A stretch of 64,000 nucleotides of DNA, taken from Pseudomonas frederiksbergensis (lineage in GTDB: Bacteria > Pseudomonadota > Gammaproteobacteria > Pseudomonadales > Pseudomonadaceae). The stretch's first letter is position 1. Each line of letters opens with the position of its first letter. A model generated the notes under the pieces. The model ran no database searches and was not told the origin of the DNA. It was given only the letters and a program-made list of their open reading frames with translations. The position numbers and the translations under genes are program-made. The stretch lies in contig NZ_MOBR01000009.1 in the NCBI RefSeq assembly GCF_003732705.1, positions 624,401 through 688,400 on the forward strand, in the 5' to 3' direction. Positions 55,901-64,000 of this stretch are shown here, in pieces.

Positions 55901-58900
55901 CGCACGCCGCTGACCACCGAGTGATCGATGTCTTGCCACAACTGCGCCTGCAACGCCCGGGCCTTGTCAGTGAAACTCATGGCCCCGGCAATGCTGACTT
56001 CCAGCAGCACCAGGGAGGTGAAGTCGCCGATGATTTCATCGACGTCCGGGTGCAACGGCAAACGGTTGAACAACGGCAGACTCAGGGTGAAGCGAGGCTG
56101 GCGACTCCACAGCGCCAGCACTTCGCTGAACGCGGTCAAGAGCATCACCGACGGCGTGACCGCAAACTGTTTGGCCACGGCTTTAAGCTGCGTCCATTGC
56201 GCCGCCGGCATGTCACGGTCGCGGCGGGTGAAGTGCGGGTTGGCAATGCTGTCCGGCTGGCGCACCAGCGGTAAATCCGGCGCCGGTGCCAAGGTAGTGA
56301 CGCGTTCGCGCCAATAGCTCAGCGCCTGTTCGTAGCGCGTGCCGCTGCGCAGTTGGTGTTCGGCCAACACGTAATCGCGAAAGGTCAGGCCCGGCTCCGG
56401 CAGGACCAGGCTCGGCTCGACGTAGAACGCCATCAACTCGCGAGCGAGAATCTGCGTACTCGCCGCATCGACGATCAGTGCATCCAGGCTGATGTGCAAA
56501 TGGCTGATGCCGTCACCGAGCAACGACAAACTGAACTCGAACAGCGGCCAGCGACTGGCGTCCAGCACTTGGTGCGACTGGCGCTCGCGGGTGGCTTCAA
56601 GGGTCTGTTGCGCGACCTCGGCAGGCAAACCGCGCAAATCGCTGCGGGGCATGCAGTAGGTCGGCACTTGTTCCAACACTTGCTGCGTACCGTCACTGTG
56701 GAACACCACGCGCAGCATGTCGTGACGCTGGATCATGCGGTTCAGCGCCTGCTCGAAGCGCGGGGCGTCGAAGTCGGGAATGCGCAGTTCTTCGTAGCCG
56801 TGGGCACTGACGCCGCCGAGGCTGACCGTGGCTTCACGACCAAACCAATACGCTTGCTGGATATCGGTCAGGGGAAACGGCTCATGCCGCGCATCGCGAT
56901 CCGCCTCGATCTCAAGGAAGGCCGGCTCGATCCGCGTGTCAGCGTTGCGCCCTGCCTGCACCTGGGCCGCCAAATCCATCAGCATTGGGGTCTTGAACAG
57001 ACTGCTCAGGGACAACTGCGCGCCCATGCGCTGGTTGATCGCGTAGATCATCCGTGTCGCCAACAGCGAGTGCCCACCGAGTTCGAAGAAGTTGTCGTGA
57101 ATCCCGACCCGCTCGCACTTGAGCACCTCGGCCCAGATCTCGGCCATCTGCCGTTCGGTGTCATCCCGAGGCGCGACGTAAGTGGCCCCGGCGCTGCGTT
57201 CCGGCGCGGGCAGCGCCTGACGGTCGAGCTTGCCATTGCGGGTCAACGGCAACTGCGGCATCGACACCCACGCGGTTGGAATCATGTGTTCCGGCAGGTG
57301 CCGTTGTAGCTCCGCACGCAGGGTTTCGCTGGAGGCCGGGCCGACCACATAAGCCACCAGGCGCTTGTCGCCCGTCACGTCTTCACGCAGCAACACCACG
57401 GCTTCCTGCACGCCGGGCTGCTGTTGCAGCAGGCTATCGATCTCACCGAGTTCAACCCGGAAACCGCGCAGTTTGACTTGTTGGTCGATGCGTCCCAGGT
57501 ACTGCACGTTGCCGTCGGCCTGAAACTTCGCCAGGTCACCGCTGCGGTACATGCGCGCGCCCGGTTTGGCGCTGAACGGGTCCGGCACGAAGCGTTCGGC
57601 GGTCAGGTCCGGACGGTTCAGGTAACCCCGGGCCAGGCACGCGCCGGCGATGTACAACTCACCCGCCACGCCGATGGGCACCGGGTTCATGTCGATGTCC
57701 AGCACATACAGCCGCGCGTTGGCGATCGGTCTGCCAATCGGCGGCGCGTCCGGCCAGTGATCGGCATCGCTGCACGCAAGGCTGAACTGGCTGACCACAT
57801 GGGTTTCGGTCGGGCCGTACTGGTTGTGCAATTGCGCGGCGCCGAGGCCGCGCACAAAGCCGCGCAGTTCATCGTTGATTTGCAGGGCTTCACCCGCCGT
57901 GACGATCTCGCAGCCTCCGGCCGGCATCGGCGCGTCGGACTCGGTCAGGCCGGCGAGTTGCTGCAACACGGCAAACGGCAGGAATGCCCGCTGCACGCCT
58001 TCAGCCACCAGGGTCGGACGCAGGGCGGCGAGGTCCTTGCGGCTGTCTTCGCTCATCAGCAACAGGCTCGCGCCCTGGCACAAAGTGCTGCAGATTTCCT
58101 GGAACGACACGTCGAAATTCAGCGAGGCAAATTGCAACACTCGGCGTGGCGTCGTCGGGTTATCGAGTTGCCAGGCGATCAGGTTATCCAGGGCGCGGCG
58201 GCTGTGGGCCACGCCTTTTGGTCGTCCGGTGGAACCGGAGGTGTAGAGCACGTAGCCCAGATTTTCAGGGCTGACGCTTACGTGCGGATCGGTGTCCGGA
58301 CAGTGCGCCCAACGCTGTGCGTCGGTGTCCAGGCAGCAGCGCATCAAGTCACTGGGGGCCACATCGCGTAATGCCGACTGAGTCAGCAACAATCTCGGCG
58401 CCGCGTCGCTGAACATGAAGGCCAGACGCTCGCTCGGGTACGCCGGGTCGAACGGCACATACGCCGCGCCAGCCTTGAGGATCGCCAGCAGACCGACGAC
58501 CATCTGCGCCGAACGTTCCAGGCACAACCCCACTCGATGCTCGGGACGTACGCCTTGTTCGATCAGGTAATGCGCAAGTCGATTGGCGGCCTGATTCAGT
58601 TCGCCATAGTTCAGTTGCTGGCCATCGGCGAGCAACGCCACCGCCTCAGGCGTGCGCCGGGCCACGGCTTCAAACCGCGCCACGCAACCGGGCATGGCCG
58701 ATGTGTCGCGCTCGGTGCGGTTCCAGTCGTGGACGATCTGTTGATGCTGTTGCGCGCTGAGCAGATCGACCGTCGTCAACGGCTGCTCAGGGTGCTCGAC
58801 CATCTGCGTCAGCACCCGGCGCAGGTACTCGCCGAACTGCGCCACCGTGCCCGGCTCGAACAGGCCCGAGGCATATTCCAGGCCACCGACAATCTGCCCG

Positions 58901-61900
58901 TCACGCTCGTGAAGCGCCAGTTGCAGATCGAATTTGGCCACGTGATGGCTGCTCTCGATCGGGCTGACCTCAAGGCCGGACAACAGGAGATCGGAATCCT
59001 GATCCTGCTCCCAGGCAAACAGCACCTGGAACAACGGACTGTGGGCCAGGCTACGGGGTGGGTTGAGCAATTCCACGACTTGCTCGAACGGCAAGTCCTG
59101 ATGTTCCTGGGCCTCCAGCGCGACACGCCGTGCCTGTTGCAGCCACTGCGTCACCGACGGCGACCCCGAGCGAGTCATGCGCAGCGCCAGGGTGTTGACG
59201 AAGAACCCGATCAGCCCTTCCAGTTCCTGTTGGGTGCGGTTGGCGGACGGCACGCCGATCACCACGTCGGCTTGCCCGGACAGGCGCGACAGCACCAGCG
59301 ACCAGGCCGCCAGCAGGGTCATGAACAGCGTGGTGCCCTGCTGCATGCACAAGGCTTTCAGCTGCGCGGTCAACGCCGGGTCAAACACCAGCGGCACGAA
59401 ACCGCCGAGGTAATCCTGCACCGGCGGACGCTTGTGATCGGCCGGCAGTTCCAGCAACACCGGCGCGCCGCTGAGGGTTTCGCGCCAGTAGCGGCTCTGT
59501 TCGGCCAGCACGTCGCCGGTCAGCCACTGCCGTTGCCACACGGCGTAATCCACGTACTGCACGGGCAGCGGCGGCAGCGGATCGTCGCGATCCTGAATGG
59601 CTGCTTCATACAACAGGCCCAACTCACGGGTGAGCACGCCCATCGACCAGCCATCGGAGACGATGTGGTGCTGAGTCAGCAACAGCACATGATCGTCCAC
59701 CGCCAGCCGCACCAGGCTGACACGCATCAGCGGTCCCCGGGTCAGGTCGAAGGGCTTGGCACCTTCTTCATCGATCAATTGCGTGAGACGCGCTTCGGGT
59801 TGACCCTCCAGGTCAATCACCGGCAGCTTGATGAACTGCCAAAGCGCCGCGACCAGTTGCCGCCCTTCCCCTTCAACGGCGATGAACGTGGTGCGCAGCG
59901 CTTCATGGCGCGCCACCAGTTGATTGAAGCTGCGTTCCAGGGCCTCGACCTGCAACGGACCGCGCAAGCGCAGGTTCAACGGCATGTGATACGCCGCGTT
60001 GCCACCCTCCATTTGTGCGAGGAACCACAGGCGCTGCTGGGCAGACGACAACGTTTGCGCGCCCGACCGTTCAACAGCCGCTATCGCCACGCGAGCCTTG
60101 TCCTGGTTGAGTTTCAGGCGTTCGGCGAACTGTTCCAGCACCGGCGCGGCAAACAGCGCCGAAGGTGCCACTTCCAGACCGAGTTGGTGCCGAATCTGAG
60201 CCAGCACCCGCATAACCAACAACGAGTGGCCGCCGAGGGCAAAAAACTGATCCTGTCGCCCGACCCGCCCGACGCCGAGCACGTCGGCCCAAATGGCGGC
60301 GAGGGCGATTTCCAGCGGACCTTGCGGCGGCTGGTAGTCACGCTGATCGAAAGCCTCGGCGCCAGGCACAGGCAACGTGCTGCGATCAAGCTTGCCATTG
60401 GCGGTCAGCGGCAGCGTATCCAGACGCACGAATGCCGTGGGCACCATGTAATCCGGCAGGCCGACTTGCAGTTGCTCACGCAGCAAACGCGGGCTGAGTG
60501 CCGCGTCTTGGCTTTCGCAGTAATAAGCCACCAGTCGCGATTCGCCGAGGCTGTCCTGGCGCAACAGCACCAGGCTTTCGCGCACCCCGGCGATTGCCGC
60601 CAGACGCGCTTCGATCTCCCCCAGTTCCAGGCGCAGGCCGCGCAACTTGGCCTGGAAGTCATTGCGCCCCAGGAATTCCAGATGGCCGTCAGGCCGATAA
60701 CGCGCCAGATCGCCGCTGCGATACAGACGCTCGCCCGCCACGAACGGGTTGTCGATAAACCGTTCGGCGCTCAGTTGCGGCAGGTTCAAGTAACCCCGTG
60801 CGACACCGACGCCACCGAGATACAGCTCGCCCGCGACACCCACGGGAACCGCTGCGCCCAAGGCGTCGAGCAGGTAAATCCGCGTATTGGCCAACGCTCG
60901 GCCGATGGGCAACACGCCTTCGGCCACGCTGGCGGCGTTGAACTCAAAACAGGTGCTGTCGATGCTCGCTTCGGTGACGCCATAGGCCTGGACAATCTGC
61001 GTCTGATCGCCACACAGCCTGCGCAGTTGGCGGGCGCTGTGGGCGGTCCAGATGTCCGAGCCGCAGACCACGGTGCGCATGAACGACAAGTCGTGGCCGG
61101 TTTCTTCGACCCAGGCCAGCAACGGATTAAGCACTGCCGGCACGAAGTCGGCAAAACCGATGCGTGCTTCGCTCAGCAGGCGATACAGCGCCGGCGGGTC
61201 CATCAGTGATTCACGCGGACACAGCACCAAGGTGCCGCCAAAACCCAGCGCGCGGATAAGGTCGGCACTGAACACGTCGAAGGAAAAACCGGCCATTTGC
61301 AGGTGATTGAGGGGACCTCTCAAGGCGTAGAGTTTTTCCCACGCCGCGCTCACGGCGATCAGGCCACAGTGTTCAACCATCACGCCTTTCGGTGTGCCGG
61401 TGGAACCTGAGGTGTAGATCACGTACGCCAGGTGCCGCGGCGTCAGGCCGACAGCGTGGGGGTCGGGGTTGTGTGGTGACTGCGATGCCCATTGACGGGT
61501 GTCGGCAATGTCCAGGACCGTCGAATGCTCAAGGGCCACAGAGGCCGGGCCGTGGGTCAACACCACGACGGGCGCGCTATCGGCCAGCATGTGCGCCAGC
61601 CGCGCCGGTGGATACGCCGGGTCCAGCGGCACATACGCGCCGCCGGCCTTGAGCACCGCCAGCACGCCAATCAGCATGTCCAGCGAACGCTCCAGGCACA
61701 ACCCGACCCGCACGTCCGGCCCGACGCCGAGGCTGCGCAGGTGATGGGCCAGGCGGTTGGCCTGGGTGTTGAGGTCGCCGTAGCTGAGTTCGTCAGCGTG
61801 CAACCGCACGGCGATGGCGTCGGGATTGCGCAGGGCCTGGGCTTCGAACAAACCGTGTACGGATTGGTTGGCGTCGAACGGCTGCTCGGCGCTGTTCCAG

Positions 61901-62679
61901 TCGTGCAGCAGACGCTGGCGTTCGGTGTCGCCGAGCATCTCCAGCGTCATCACCGAAGCGGCGGGTTGCGCGACTATTTGCTGCAGAACCGTCTTCAGGT
62001 AACCGGCGAAGCGCTCAATGGTCACGGCGTCGAACAGCGCCGAGGCGTAATGCAGATGACCGCTGAGGCACCCGTCGGTTTCGGCCAGGACCAGCGTCAG
62101 GTCGAACCCGGCAGGCAGTGATTCAGAGTGGTTCCAGGCAAACAGCACCTGGATCAGCGGATGGTAAGCAAGGCTGTGTTCGGGGGTGAGGTGCGCCAGC
62201 AATTGTTCGAACGGCAGGTCCTGATGCTCCTCGGCGCCGAGCAGCACCGCGCGGGTGTGATCGAGCAATTGGCTCGTGGACGGAGCTTCCGTCAGGGACA
62301 GACGCAGTGGTAGCGTGTTGCCTAAATCTCCCGTGCGCGCCCCGATCATCACCTCGTGCTGACCGGACAACCGCGCCAGCACCACCGTCCAACCGGCGAG
62401 CAACGTCATGAACAAAGAGTTGCCGTGACGCTGGCCCAAAACCTTGAGCCCTTCGGTCAGTGGCGCATCCAGTTCCAGTGCGTGCGAAGCAATTTGGGTG
62501 CCCTGCACCGCCGGCCGTGGCCGATCGGCTGGCAACTCCAGCAACGCCGGGGCGTCGGCCAGCCGTTCGCGCCAATAGGCGAGTGCCGGGGTGTCAGATG
62601 GATTTTCGGGTAAAGCGTTGGGCTGCGCGGAGGTCGTCCCACGCAAGGAAGATTTGTCGAACATCAGGCTACCGTCCAT
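52963..62679 (-). CDS. NRPS: partial C-A-T-C-A-T-Cy-A-T-Ox (thiazole-forming)
   Basis: A 3238-residue synthetase. Residues 27-265 are only the C-terminal half of a C domain, without HHxxxDG. A1 is 272-776 (pocket about D-V-A-D-V-C-A-I-D, which I recall from arginine domains, low certainty); T1 near 808. C2 is 878-1316 (HHIVSDG near 1001). A2 is 1331-1830 (D-V-Q-F-V-A-Q-V-V, proline-type); T2 near 1861. A heterocyclization domain follows (1930-2370; FPLTDIQQAYWFGR, DALIVDAAS). A3 is 2385-2890 (D-L-Y-N-M-S-L-I-W, the cysteine code); T3 near 2920. A SagB/McbC-type oxidase domain is at 3007-3210. Cys should be cyclised and oxidised to a thiazole. The tail DDSDMEEFEV is acidic, as expected for a docking peptide. 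Confidence 0.94.
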   Translation of the reverse strand: MDGSLMFDKSSLRGTTSAQPNALPENPSDTPALAYWRERLADAPALLELPADRPRPAVQGTQIASHALELDAPLTEGLKVLGQRHGNSLFMTLLAGWTVVLARLSGQHEVMIGARTGDLGNTLPLRLSLTEAPSTSQLLDHTRAVLLGAEEHQDLPFEQLLAHLTPEHSLAYHPLIQVLFAWNHSESLPAGFDLTLVLAETDGCLSGHLHYASALFDAVTIERFAGYLKTVLQQIVAQPAASVMTLEMLGDTERQRLLHDWNSAEQPFDANQSVHGLFEAQALRNPDAIAVRLHADELSYGDLNTQANRLAHHLRSLGVGPDVRVGLCLERSLDMLIGVLAVLKAGGAYVPLDPAYPPARLAHMLADSAPVVVLTHGPASVALEHSTVLDIADTRQWASQSPHNPDPHAVGLTPRHLAYVIYTSGSTGTPKGVMVEHCGLIAVSAAWEKLYALRGPLNHLQMAGFSFDVFSADLIRALGFGGTLVLCPRESLMDPPALYRLLSEARIGFADFVPAVLNPLLAWVEETGHDLSFMRTVVCGSDIWTAHSARQLRRLCGDQTQIVQAYGVTEASIDSTCFEFNAASVAEGVLPIGRALANTRIYLLDALGAAVPVGVAGELYLGGVGVARGYLNLPQLSAERFIDNPFVAGERLYRSGDLARYRPDGHLEFLGRNDFQAKLRGLRLELGEIEARLAAIAGVRESLVLLRQDSLGESRLVAYYCESQDAALSPRLLREQLQVGLPDYMVPTAFVRLDTLPLTANGKLDRSTLPVPGAEAFDQRDYQPPQGPLEIALAAIWADVLGVGRVGRQDQFFALGGHSLLVMRVLAQIRHQLGLEVAPSALFAAPVLEQFAERLKLNQDKARVAIAAVERSGAQTLSSAQQRLWFLAQMEGGNAAYHMPLNLRLRGPLQVEALERSFNQLVARHEALRTTFIAVEGEGRQLVAALWQFIKLPVIDLEGQPEARLTQLIDEEGAKPFDLTRGPLMRVSLVRLAVDDHVLLLTQHHIVSDGWSMGVLTRELGLLYEAAIQDRDDPLPPLPVQYVDYAVWQRQWLTGDVLAEQSRYWRETLSGAPVLLELPADHKRPPVQDYLGGFVPLVFDPALTAQLKALCMQQGTTLFMTLLAAWSLVLSRLSGQADVVIGVPSANRTQQELEGLIGFFVNTLALRMTRSGSPSVTQWLQQARRVALEAQEHQDLPFEQVVELLNPPRSLAHSPLFQVLFAWEQDQDSDLLLSGLEVSPIESSHHVAKFDLQLALHERDGQIVGGLEYASGLFEPGTVAQFGEYLRRVLTQMVEHPEQPLTTVDLLSAQQHQQIVHDWNRTERDTSAMPGCVARFEAVARRTPEAVALLADGQQLNYGELNQAANRLAHYLIEQGVRPEHRVGLCLERSAQMVVGLLAILKAGAAYVPFDPAYPSERLAFMFSDAAPRLLLTQSALRDVAPSDLMRCCLDTDAQRWAHCPDTDPHVSVSPENLGYVLYTSGSTGRPKGVAHSRRALDNLIAWQLDNPTTPRRVLQFASLNFDVSFQEICSTLCQGASLLLMSEDSRKDLAALRPTLVAEGVQRAFLPFAVLQQLAGLTESDAPMPAGGCEIVTAGEALQINDELRGFVRGLGAAQLHNQYGPTETHVVSQFSLACSDADHWPDAPPIGRPIANARLYVLDIDMNPVPIGVAGELYIAGACLARGYLNRPDLTAERFVPDPFSAKPGARMYRSGDLAKFQADGNVQYLGRIDQQVKLRGFRVELGEIDSLLQQQPGVQEAVVLLREDVTGDKRLVAYVVGPASSETLRAELQRHLPEHMIPTAWVSMPQLPLTRNGKLDRQALPAPERSAGATYVAPRDDTERQMAEIWAEVLKCERVGIHDNFFELGGHSLLATRMIYAINQRMGAQLSLSSLFKTPMLMDLAAQVQAGRNADTRIEPAFLEIEADRDARHEPFPLTDIQQAYWFGREATVSLGGVSAHGYEELRIPDFDAPRFEQALNRMIQRHDMLRVVFHSDGTQQVLEQVPTYCMPRSDLRGLPAEVAQQTLEATRERQSHQVLDASRWPLFEFSLSLLGDGISHLHISLDALIVDAASTQILARELMAFYVEPSLVLPEPGLTFRDYVLAEHQLRSGTRYEQALSYWRERVTTLAPAPDLPLVRQPDSIANPHFTRRDRDMPAAQWTQLKAVAKQFAVTPSVMLLTAFSEVLALWSRQPRFTLSLPLFNRLPLHPDVDEIIGDFTSLVLLEVSIAGAMSFTDKARALQAQLWQDIDHSVVSGVRVLRELSQARGVQQTAMPIVFNSTLSEAAPELAEFNLADALNAKHMHSITQTPQVWLDHTLLELEGRLLFNWDSIDELFPQGMIEAMFVAYNALLDRLLEPQAWGASTPQLLPLARLPAPLDHHDALPLMHELFERQALTTPNAVAVIAAQRQLTYAQLRVEAQHLGARIQARGVVPNRLVAVMMERGWEQVVASLAILYAGGAYLPIDPTLPAERVRHILERAEVSLVLTQPALLGIIEWPAQVSVMAVTDDVTTAQAILQPVHVAPTDLAYVIYTSGSTGQPKGVVIDHRGAVNTLLDINRRFAVGPTDRVLAISSLSFDLSVYDFFGTLAVGAAVVVLEPQLALDPAHWRDLIERHQVSLWNSVPALLGMLLEYVEGEGGALPASLRVAMLSGDWIPLTLPQRLWALQPSAQLFSLGGATEASIWSICYPVQHVDPAWRSIPYGKALDHQRFYVLDEALQVRPTWVAGQLYIGGIGLAQGYWRDEKLSAGSFFPHPLTGERLYRTGDLGRLLPDGNIEFLGREDNQVKVQGYRIELGEIEAALNRHPGVQGAVVQILGSTLGEKRLAGYVLKADPALQASDFAQYLADKLPAYMVPSSFTFVEAWPLSSNGKVDKKRLPEPSLEQESGPALEVDGPQEHRLVEIVQGVLKRDAIAGNANLLNLGATSIDIVRISNALSSELRFRPHVAQLLAQPTLLHLIGMYRQSLARQALVSNAQQRASSPEEVIEDPQQRAQFKADQRGRRSFDRALPEVALTLPQGSAFARRFSDLRSVRQYGAQPIQTQAFAELLAVLTQGQLDGEVKYQFPSAGGLYPIQAYLYVKPERVLGVPGGAYYYDPRQHRLLALDSGVLDPDTYDYFVNRPVYENAAFSLFFIADMAAIRPLYGERSRDFCHIESGAMAQLLTMTAVEHGLGLCGVGSIEEAQLPALFDLGPSHQLIYSMVGGLRTTDEQHRSQVEAFAPDEPSDDSDMEEFEV

Positions 62680-63264
62680 GACTACATTATTTTTGTGTGT
62701 TGGCTGGGACGTTCATCACCCGCCAGTCAGGCCCGACACTGTGTGCCGGGTCGGTCATGCGAAATCAGGGGGATAGTGCGGCTCGTACTCGCGGACCCAC
62801 GTCGTTGGCAGACGCAGTGGCGTGCAGAAGGTTGCAGGGGATTTGGCTGGCGAACAGCGCAGCAAGGCGTGAATCGCAAACAGCTGGGGAACTGACGGGG
62901 ACAGTGGCGACTTCGGTCGCCCAGCCCTTTAAACCGACGAATGCATACCGCTTGACCAATTGAAACCTCACCTTTCGTTTGAGGGTCAACGACGGGGAAC
63001 GGCCTGCGCAGGGGTGACAGCGCTTGGGTGGACCCGATCGGCTGCGATTGCCGGGTCTGTAGACACATGGCAACCCTTTGGCGCCAGACTTTTGGCCTGG
63101 TGCGCCGCCGGATAATAACCACGGAGCTTGGCGGTGAAGCAAACAAAAAGTTACAAAAGTGAAAAATAATTTTCAGATATTTCCTTCATTCGCGCCGCGT
63201 CATCCGACGCAAAGTGCCGCCGTAAAGCCTTGGAGCGACGCTCGAATGCGCTTGGGGCGCGGCC
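62680..63264. other. Intergenic region holding the NRPS operon promoter
   Basis: These 585 bp separate the first NRPS gene from the hydrolase gene, which is read toward it. An AT-rich tract (about 63140-63190) and AATAATG just before the NRPS start are the only promoter-like features. A stop codon lies in frame shortly upstream of the NRPS ATG, so the gene does not extend into this region. A minus-strand frame of 125 codons (62765-63142) ends in GPRVRAALSP; I do not recognise it with confidence and do not call it a gene. Confidence 0.5.
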
Positions 63265-64000
63265 TCAATTCGGATCCAGCAAACCGCCGCTCCAATGCCG
63301 CGATTCCCGGCTGCCGGTGAACTTGGCAACGACCATGCCTTGTGACACCAGCCGATCCCGATAGCGCGTCACCATTCGCCCGGCCTGCTCGGCGTACAAC
63401 ACCACCTCGGAAGCGGGATCGCCGGGGCGCTGGAGGATTCGCGCAAAACGCTGCCCGGCCTCGACGACATCCCCCAGTTCCTTTTCGAAAATCAGCACCC
63501 CGGGTTGCGGCGCGAGGTGGGTTTCCATATGGCTCATCTGCATGCTCTCGACGGGCCAGTCAGCCGGCGTCGTGGCCTCATCGATGGCGCCGATGCCGCA
63601 CAACCAGGCATACAAGCCTTGCGCATCCTGTCCGGCGAAGTGGTCGCTGACATCGCCCTGCCCTCGCAACTCCAGGGTCGCGGCCATTTTCCGCGCGGTG
63701 ACGCCGTCACGCAGCCAGGGCGCAATGATCGTTTCTTCGAAAGAACCGTCGCCGCCGTCATCCCAGATGATCGCCACGTCCATTTTCATCGCCGCCGCCA
63801 GTTCACGGCCACGGGGCCAGAAACTGCGGTGCACGTAGAGGTACGGCAGGGCTTCGTCATCGGTGTGCAGATCGAGCATCACGTCTGCGGTGGCCGCCAG
63901 TTGCACCAGGCTTTTTTGCCATTCATGGACGTTGGTCGAAGGTCGCTCCAGCGCCGCCGACACGTCAAACCCGCGGTTGAAGTTATGCCCGGTGGCGTCG
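63265..64000 (-). CDS. Aspartoacylase/succinylglutamate desuccinylase-type Zn hydrolase (N-terminus outside window)
   Basis: About 245 residues of the C-terminal part; the frame is open through base 64000 (DATGHNFNRGFDV...), so the GTG at 63963 is not the real start. The motif MLDLHTDDEALPYLYVH holds a zinc-ligand His of the M14/AstE-AspA family. The C-terminal segment VLIFEKELGDVVEAGQRFARIL is the beta-rich extension common in DUF2817/AspA-like deacylases. It would cleave N-acyl groups from amino acids or peptides. It is read in the same direction as the NRPS operon, 585 bp upstream of it, so it could be linked or only adjacent. Confidence 0.82.
   Translation of the reverse strand, partial: DATGHNFNRGFDVSAALERPSTNVHEWQKSLVQLAATADVMLDLHTDDEALPYLYVHRSFWPRGRELAAAMKMDVAIIWDDGGDGSFEETIIAPWLRDGVTARKMAATLELRGQGDVSDHFAGQDAQGLYAWLCGIGAIDEATTPADWPVESMQMSHMETHLAPQPGVLIFEKELGDVVEAGQRFARILQRPGDPASEVVLYAEQAGRMVTRYRDRLVSQGMVVAKFTGSRESRHWSGGLLDPN

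Noticed and set aside
58537-61209. An 890-codon plus-strand frame opposite the first NRPS gene
   Set aside because: It lies antisense to intact A, T and C domains and shows no family features; it is a GC-driven open frame.
62680-63264. Missing half of the first C domain in another frame (frameshift)
   Set aside because: An in-frame stop lies shortly before the NRPS ATG and none of the minus frames in the leader shows HHxxxDG or other C-domain motifs.

Overview
The window looks like chromosomal DNA of a Pseudomonas species, most likely of the P. fluorescens group. It has high-GC protein-coding sequence, four REPIN-type inverted repeats with the typical pseudomonad GTGGGAGC...GCTCCCAC ends, a sulfur-starvation peroxiredoxin (LsfA-like), a hydroxyproline catabolic operon and large nonribosomal peptide synthetase (NRPS) genes. 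I see no rRNA, tRNA, CRISPR array, transposase or integrase.

Layout. (1) 1-5343: the 3' end of an NRPS gene (C-A-T-TE, proline-type A domain, open at the left edge), then an FAD monooxygenase. (2) 5610-7442: a membrane histidine kinase. (3) 7460-14384: a sulfur-scavenging and stress region with a nitroreductase, an FMNH2-dependent monooxygenase, an LsfA-like peroxiredoxin, a GlxA-type regulator, two small membrane proteins, and a TauD-like dioxygenase with a TauA-like binding protein but no TauBC. (4) 14539-20380: an acyl-CoA dehydrogenase remnant, an AraC regulator and a hydroxyproline operon (permease, 4-hydroxyproline epimerase, deaminase, D-hydroxyproline dehydrogenase). (5) 20491-24245: epoxide hydrolase, YghU-type GST, TetR and an NmrA-like protein. 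(6) 24291-36274: the most interesting region. An eight-gene minus-strand operon encodes a PhnW-like aminotransferase, an O-acetylhomoserine sulfhydrylase-like enzyme, a fatty-acid-desaturase-like enzyme, a PuuD-like gamma-glutamyl hydrolase, a LysE exporter, a GMC oxidoreductase, a MetA-type homoserine acyltransferase and a PuuA-like glutamine synthetase. It is followed by an E. coli-type lysR/lysA divergent pair. (7) 36676-38429: GNAT and MFS genes. (8) 38548-62679: a minus-strand NRPS/PKS operon with three tightly overlapping synthetase genes, mbtH and a TauD-type dioxygenase. (9) 63265-64000: the C-terminal part of an aspartoacylase/succinylglutamate desuccinylase-type zinc hydrolase, open at the right edge.

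Main interpretation. The first three genes of region 6 (aminotransferase, OAH-sulfhydrylase-like, desaturase) appear in the same order as the two domains of rhizobitoxine synthase RtxA followed by RtxC. The cluster also has its own homoserine acyltransferase, which carries Glu111, the residue associated with acetyl-CoA use, plus gamma-glutamyl ligase and hydrolase genes and an exporter. I infer a dedicated pathway to an oxyvinylglycine-type (rhizobitoxine- or AVG-like) toxic amino acid, probably with transient gamma-glutamyl protection.

Region 8 encodes a truncated C - A - T - C - A(proline-type) - T - Cy - A(Cys) - T - Ox line, which should make a thiazole. It continues through a docking pair into C-A-T-TE. 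A second line follows: A(aliphatic)-T-C-A(proline-type)-T-KS-KR-ACP-TE, with no acyltransferase domain. I could not match the product to a known compound.
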